Source: Lacihabitans sp. CS3-21 (GTDB taxonomy: Bacteria; Bacteroidota; Bacteroidia; Cytophagales; Spirosomataceae). Taken from it: a stretch of DNA of 64,000 nucleotides. The notes beneath the pieces were generated by a model that was not told the DNA's origin, did no database searches, and worked only from the letters and a program-made list of their open reading frames with translations. The first letter of the stretch is position 1. Every line of letters starts with the position of its first letter. The position numbers and the translations under genes were made by a program. Shown piece after piece: positions 62,260 to 64,000 of this stretch. The DNA lies in NCBI RefSeq assembly GCF_024343675.1, contig NZ_RJUD01000008.1:96483-160482 (forward strand). The letters are read 5' to 3'.

Positions 62260-62652
62260 ATGAAATCTCTCATAAGTGTCTTTCTTTTAATGGTTTTGGT
62301 GGGTTGCGAAAAAACGGTAATGGAGACTGGCTCGCTGGTAGTCAATGTAAGTGTAGGACCCCTATGCCCAGTAGAACCCTGCAAAAAAACTCCAAGTGAA
62401 ATCAAACTTGCCTATGAGGCTTATAGCCTAGTATTGACAGAGGCCATTTCAGGTACTTTGCTTGTAGAAAAACCTTTGAGCTACGACGGCACGAGGGGGA
62501 CTTTTGGCGTATCCACCTTGGAAGTAGGCGATTATAAATTAACGATAAAACCTGACAACGTTTTTTCGAGAAAGGGATTTCCGAAGGACATAAAAATTGA
62601 GAGTGGGAAAACCACAACGGTTGACATCAGCATTGATACGGGAATTAGGTAA
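62260..62652 (+). CDS. Small lipoprotein
   Basis: A 130-residue lipoprotein; the signal ends LVLVGCEKT with Cys16 as lipidation site. The mature part contains a CPVEPCKK motif and a beta-rich region ending GKTTTVDISIDTG, resembling a carboxypeptidase-regulatory or transthyretin-like domain. It follows the surface protein by 56 bases and could be coexpressed. Confidence 0.65.
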   Translation: MKSLISVFLLMVLVGCEKTVMETGSLVVNVSVGPLCPVEPCKKTPSEIKLAYEAYSLVLTEAISGTLLVEKPLSYDGTRGTFGVSTLEVGDYKLTIKPDNVFSRKGFPKDIKIESGKTTTVDISIDTGIR

Positions 62653-62778
62653 AAGATATGCCCTGTGCTAATTGAATTTTAAGAATTTCAATCCACTTTA
62701 GTTTGAAGTCAACTGAGGTAATACCATTTTGCTTTTAATCTGGGTTCCAAAAACTCAAAAAATTCAAACGCATACAGA

Positions 62779-62809
62779 TTGAAAGCATTGAAAAACCACC
62801 TTACCTTTG
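62779..62809 (+). promoter_or_regulatory. Predicted promoter of the MscS gene
   Basis: TTG at 62779-62781, 20-base spacer, TACCTTTG at 62802-62809, 17 bases before the ATG. Confidence 0.6.
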
Positions 62810-62826
62810 TATGAAAATCATCAAGC

Positions 62827-63645
62827 ATGCCCAACCTAGAAAAATATCTGGAACTAATATTAGCCAACATCATCGCCTACGCACCGAAATTGGTGGGGGC
62901 CATTGCCGTTTTAATTATTGGATTTTGGATAGCCAAAAAACTGGAAAAAGCGGTCATTGAACGCCTAAAACGCTCCAATTTCTCGCCCGAAATCACTTCC
63001 TTTTTGGGTTCAATATTTGGCATCGCTCTCAAGATAGCCATATTGTTAATGGCCGCTGGCATTGCGGGTTTTGATACTTCAGCACTGGTGGGTATGTTGG
63101 CTGCCGCCGGTTTTGCGGTGGGGTTGGCTCTTCAAGGTGGCTTGGGCAACTTCGCCTCGGGTATATTGATCCTCATTTTTAAACCCTACAAAGTGGGCGA
63201 CTGGATAGACATTAACGGCAAGTTTGGCAAAGTGGAGGAGATTCAGATATTCAATACTATCCTCGTCACTCCTGGCCACAAAACCCTGATTATTCCCAAT
63301 GCCCAAGTGACCTCCCAAATCGTAACCAACTACTCCAAAAAAGGATTCATCCGGCTAGAAATAGACATACACATGCCTTATGAGGAAAGTTTCCCAAAGA
63401 TCAAAGGCATCATAGAGCAAGTGCTCGAAAAAACTCCTTTGGTACTAAATGAACCCGTACCACAAATTGGCATCGAAACTTTCGATAACTTTTTTGTAAA
63501 AATCAGTGTAAAACCCTACGTTAAGCCTGACGATTATTGGGATGTGACCTATGACATCAGGTCCCGACTAAAAGCAGCTTTCTCAGCAAATCACATTACA
63601 GTAACCTACCCAGAGTCTGTCCGTCAAGGAGAAATTGGAGGGTAA
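62827..63645 (+). CDS. MscS-family mechanosensitive ion channel
   Basis: A 272-residue small-conductance mechanosensitive channel. TM segments at about 16-35, 58-80 and 85-118; the pore-lining Gly/Ala-rich TM3 is AALVGMLAAAGFAVGLALQGGLGNFASGILI. The following soluble beta domain begins FKPYKVGDWIDINGKFGKVEEIQIFNT and contains IPNAQVTSQIVTNYS, both hallmarks of MscS. It releases solutes on hypo-osmotic shock. Monocistronic. Confidence 0.95.
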   Translation: MPNLEKYLELILANIIAYAPKLVGAIAVLIIGFWIAKKLEKAVIERLKRSNFSPEITSFLGSIFGIALKIAILLMAAGIAGFDTSALVGMLAAAGFAVGLALQGGLGNFASGILILIFKPYKVGDWIDINGKFGKVEEIQIFNTILVTPGHKTLIIPNAQVTSQIVTNYSKKGFIRLEIDIHMPYEESFPKIKGIIEQVLEKTPLVLNEPVPQIGIETFDNFFVKISVKPYVKPDDYWDVTYDIRSRLKAAFSANHITVTYPESVRQGEIGG

Positions 63646-63707
63646 TTTGTTAAGGTGATAATTAGTTAATTTGCTAATGGGTTAATGATGTAATGGGTGC
63701 TTTTGAC

Positions 63708-64000
63708 TCAATATTTAAATACTGGAATTTTTATAAAACTGTCTGCGTACCACTTGATTTGGAGTGGCACCTTAGCGTCTTTTATGGTTTCGGTGCTAAC
63801 CTCTTTACCAGTTCCATAGTTGATTTCCCAATCGAGGTTTTTGTTGATAGATAAAACAACCGCCAGCCTACTTCCCGCACCGATGGTCTTGGAAGTAAAA
63901 AATGAATCCTTAATGCTCAATGTTTCTTTTTTATTTGGGATTAAAAGCTGCCTTTTCTCTCTGTTTTCAATAAAACTGGCCCTTTGAAGGGAGTAACTTA
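63708..64000 (-). CDS. CocE/NonD-family hydrolase, C-terminal fragment
   Basis: The frame is open from its stop at 63708 to the window edge (about 97 residues visible), so the gene is truncated. The visible part (SLQRASFIENREKRQLLIPN, SRLAVVLSINKNLDWEINYG, TGKEVS, PLQIKWYADSFIKIPV) looks like the C-terminal jelly-roll domain of CocE/NonD hydrolases or X-Pro dipeptidyl peptidases. The catalytic alpha/beta hydrolase domain would be outside the window. Family assignment is by pattern recognition only. Confidence 0.65.
   Translation of the reverse strand, partial: SYSLQRASFIENREKRQLLIPNKKETLSIKDSFFTSKTIGAGSRLAVVLSINKNLDWEINYGTGKEVSTETIKDAKVPLQIKWYADSFIKIPVFKY

Overview
The window looks like a chromosomal segment of an AT-rich member of the Bacteroidota, most likely the Cytophagales. 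Supporting signs are two TonB-dependent receptors with carboxypeptidase-like N-terminal domains, many promoters with the Bacteroidota -7 element TAnnTTTG and no clear Shine-Dalgarno sites, an atpD-atpC pair separate from other ATP synthase genes, a DUF4301 protein, a 3-coathanger-stack-like C-terminus, and LytTR/LytS-type signalling. No transposase, integrase, rRNA or CRISPR array was seen. Species cannot be named from the sequence alone.

Layout. 0-6.5 kb: a small membrane protein/HTH pair, a DUF1080 secreted protein, a glycerol/water channel, purB, a large membrane protein and fabD. 6.7-12.1 kb: a complete minus-strand branched-chain amino acid operon (ilvD-ilvB-ilvN-ilvC) with a perfect palindrome before ilvD and a 7-bp tandem repeat before ilvB. 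12.2-22.2 kb: a TonB-linked outer-membrane receptor, a methyltransferase, argG, an M48 protease, nrdB, a subtilase with a small I9-like partner, and udk. 22.2-32.1 kb: an SDR-like protein, tRNA-Gln, DUF4301, a penicillin acylase family enzyme, OmpH/Skp, lptB and recJ. 32.2-43.4 kb: trpD, a VapBC-like toxin-antitoxin pair fused in an operon with a sugar isomerase/epimerase, a secreted cytochrome/propeller protein plus DUF1080-PA14 pair, atpD/atpC with a four-helix-bundle gene between them, a GH5-type glycosidase, and a DksA-like protein.

43.7-52.6 kb: glutamate dehydrogenase, an SDR/SixA/small-TM operon, a GbsR-type regulator, a DtxR/MntR regulator divergent from a TonB receptor with a DtxR-like operator between them, and a BlaI-BlaR1-like pair. 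The latter has three identical-architecture operators around its promoter, and the M56 protein carries an unusual 14-fold Met heptad array. 53-56 kb: a LytS/LytTR two-component pair with large palindromic repeats around it and a locally GC-rich composition. 56-59.8 kb: an AT-rich three-gene cassette (small protein, NUDIX hydrolase, PLD nuclease-SF2 helicase-DUF3427) that is the best candidate for an accessory defence or nucleic-acid-surveillance system. 60-64 kb: a secreted surface protein, a lipoprotein, an MscS channel, and the C-terminus of a CocE/NonD-type hydrolase cut by the window edge.

Working together: housekeeping biosynthesis (purine, BCAA, Arg, Trp, fatty acid, dNTP) is interleaved with envelope functions (LptB, OmpH, TonB receptors, MscS) and secreted carbohydrate enzymes (DUF1080, GH5, cytochrome-propeller). 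Accessory material is concentrated at 33.4-34.1, 39.7-40.2 and 52.5-59.8 kb.
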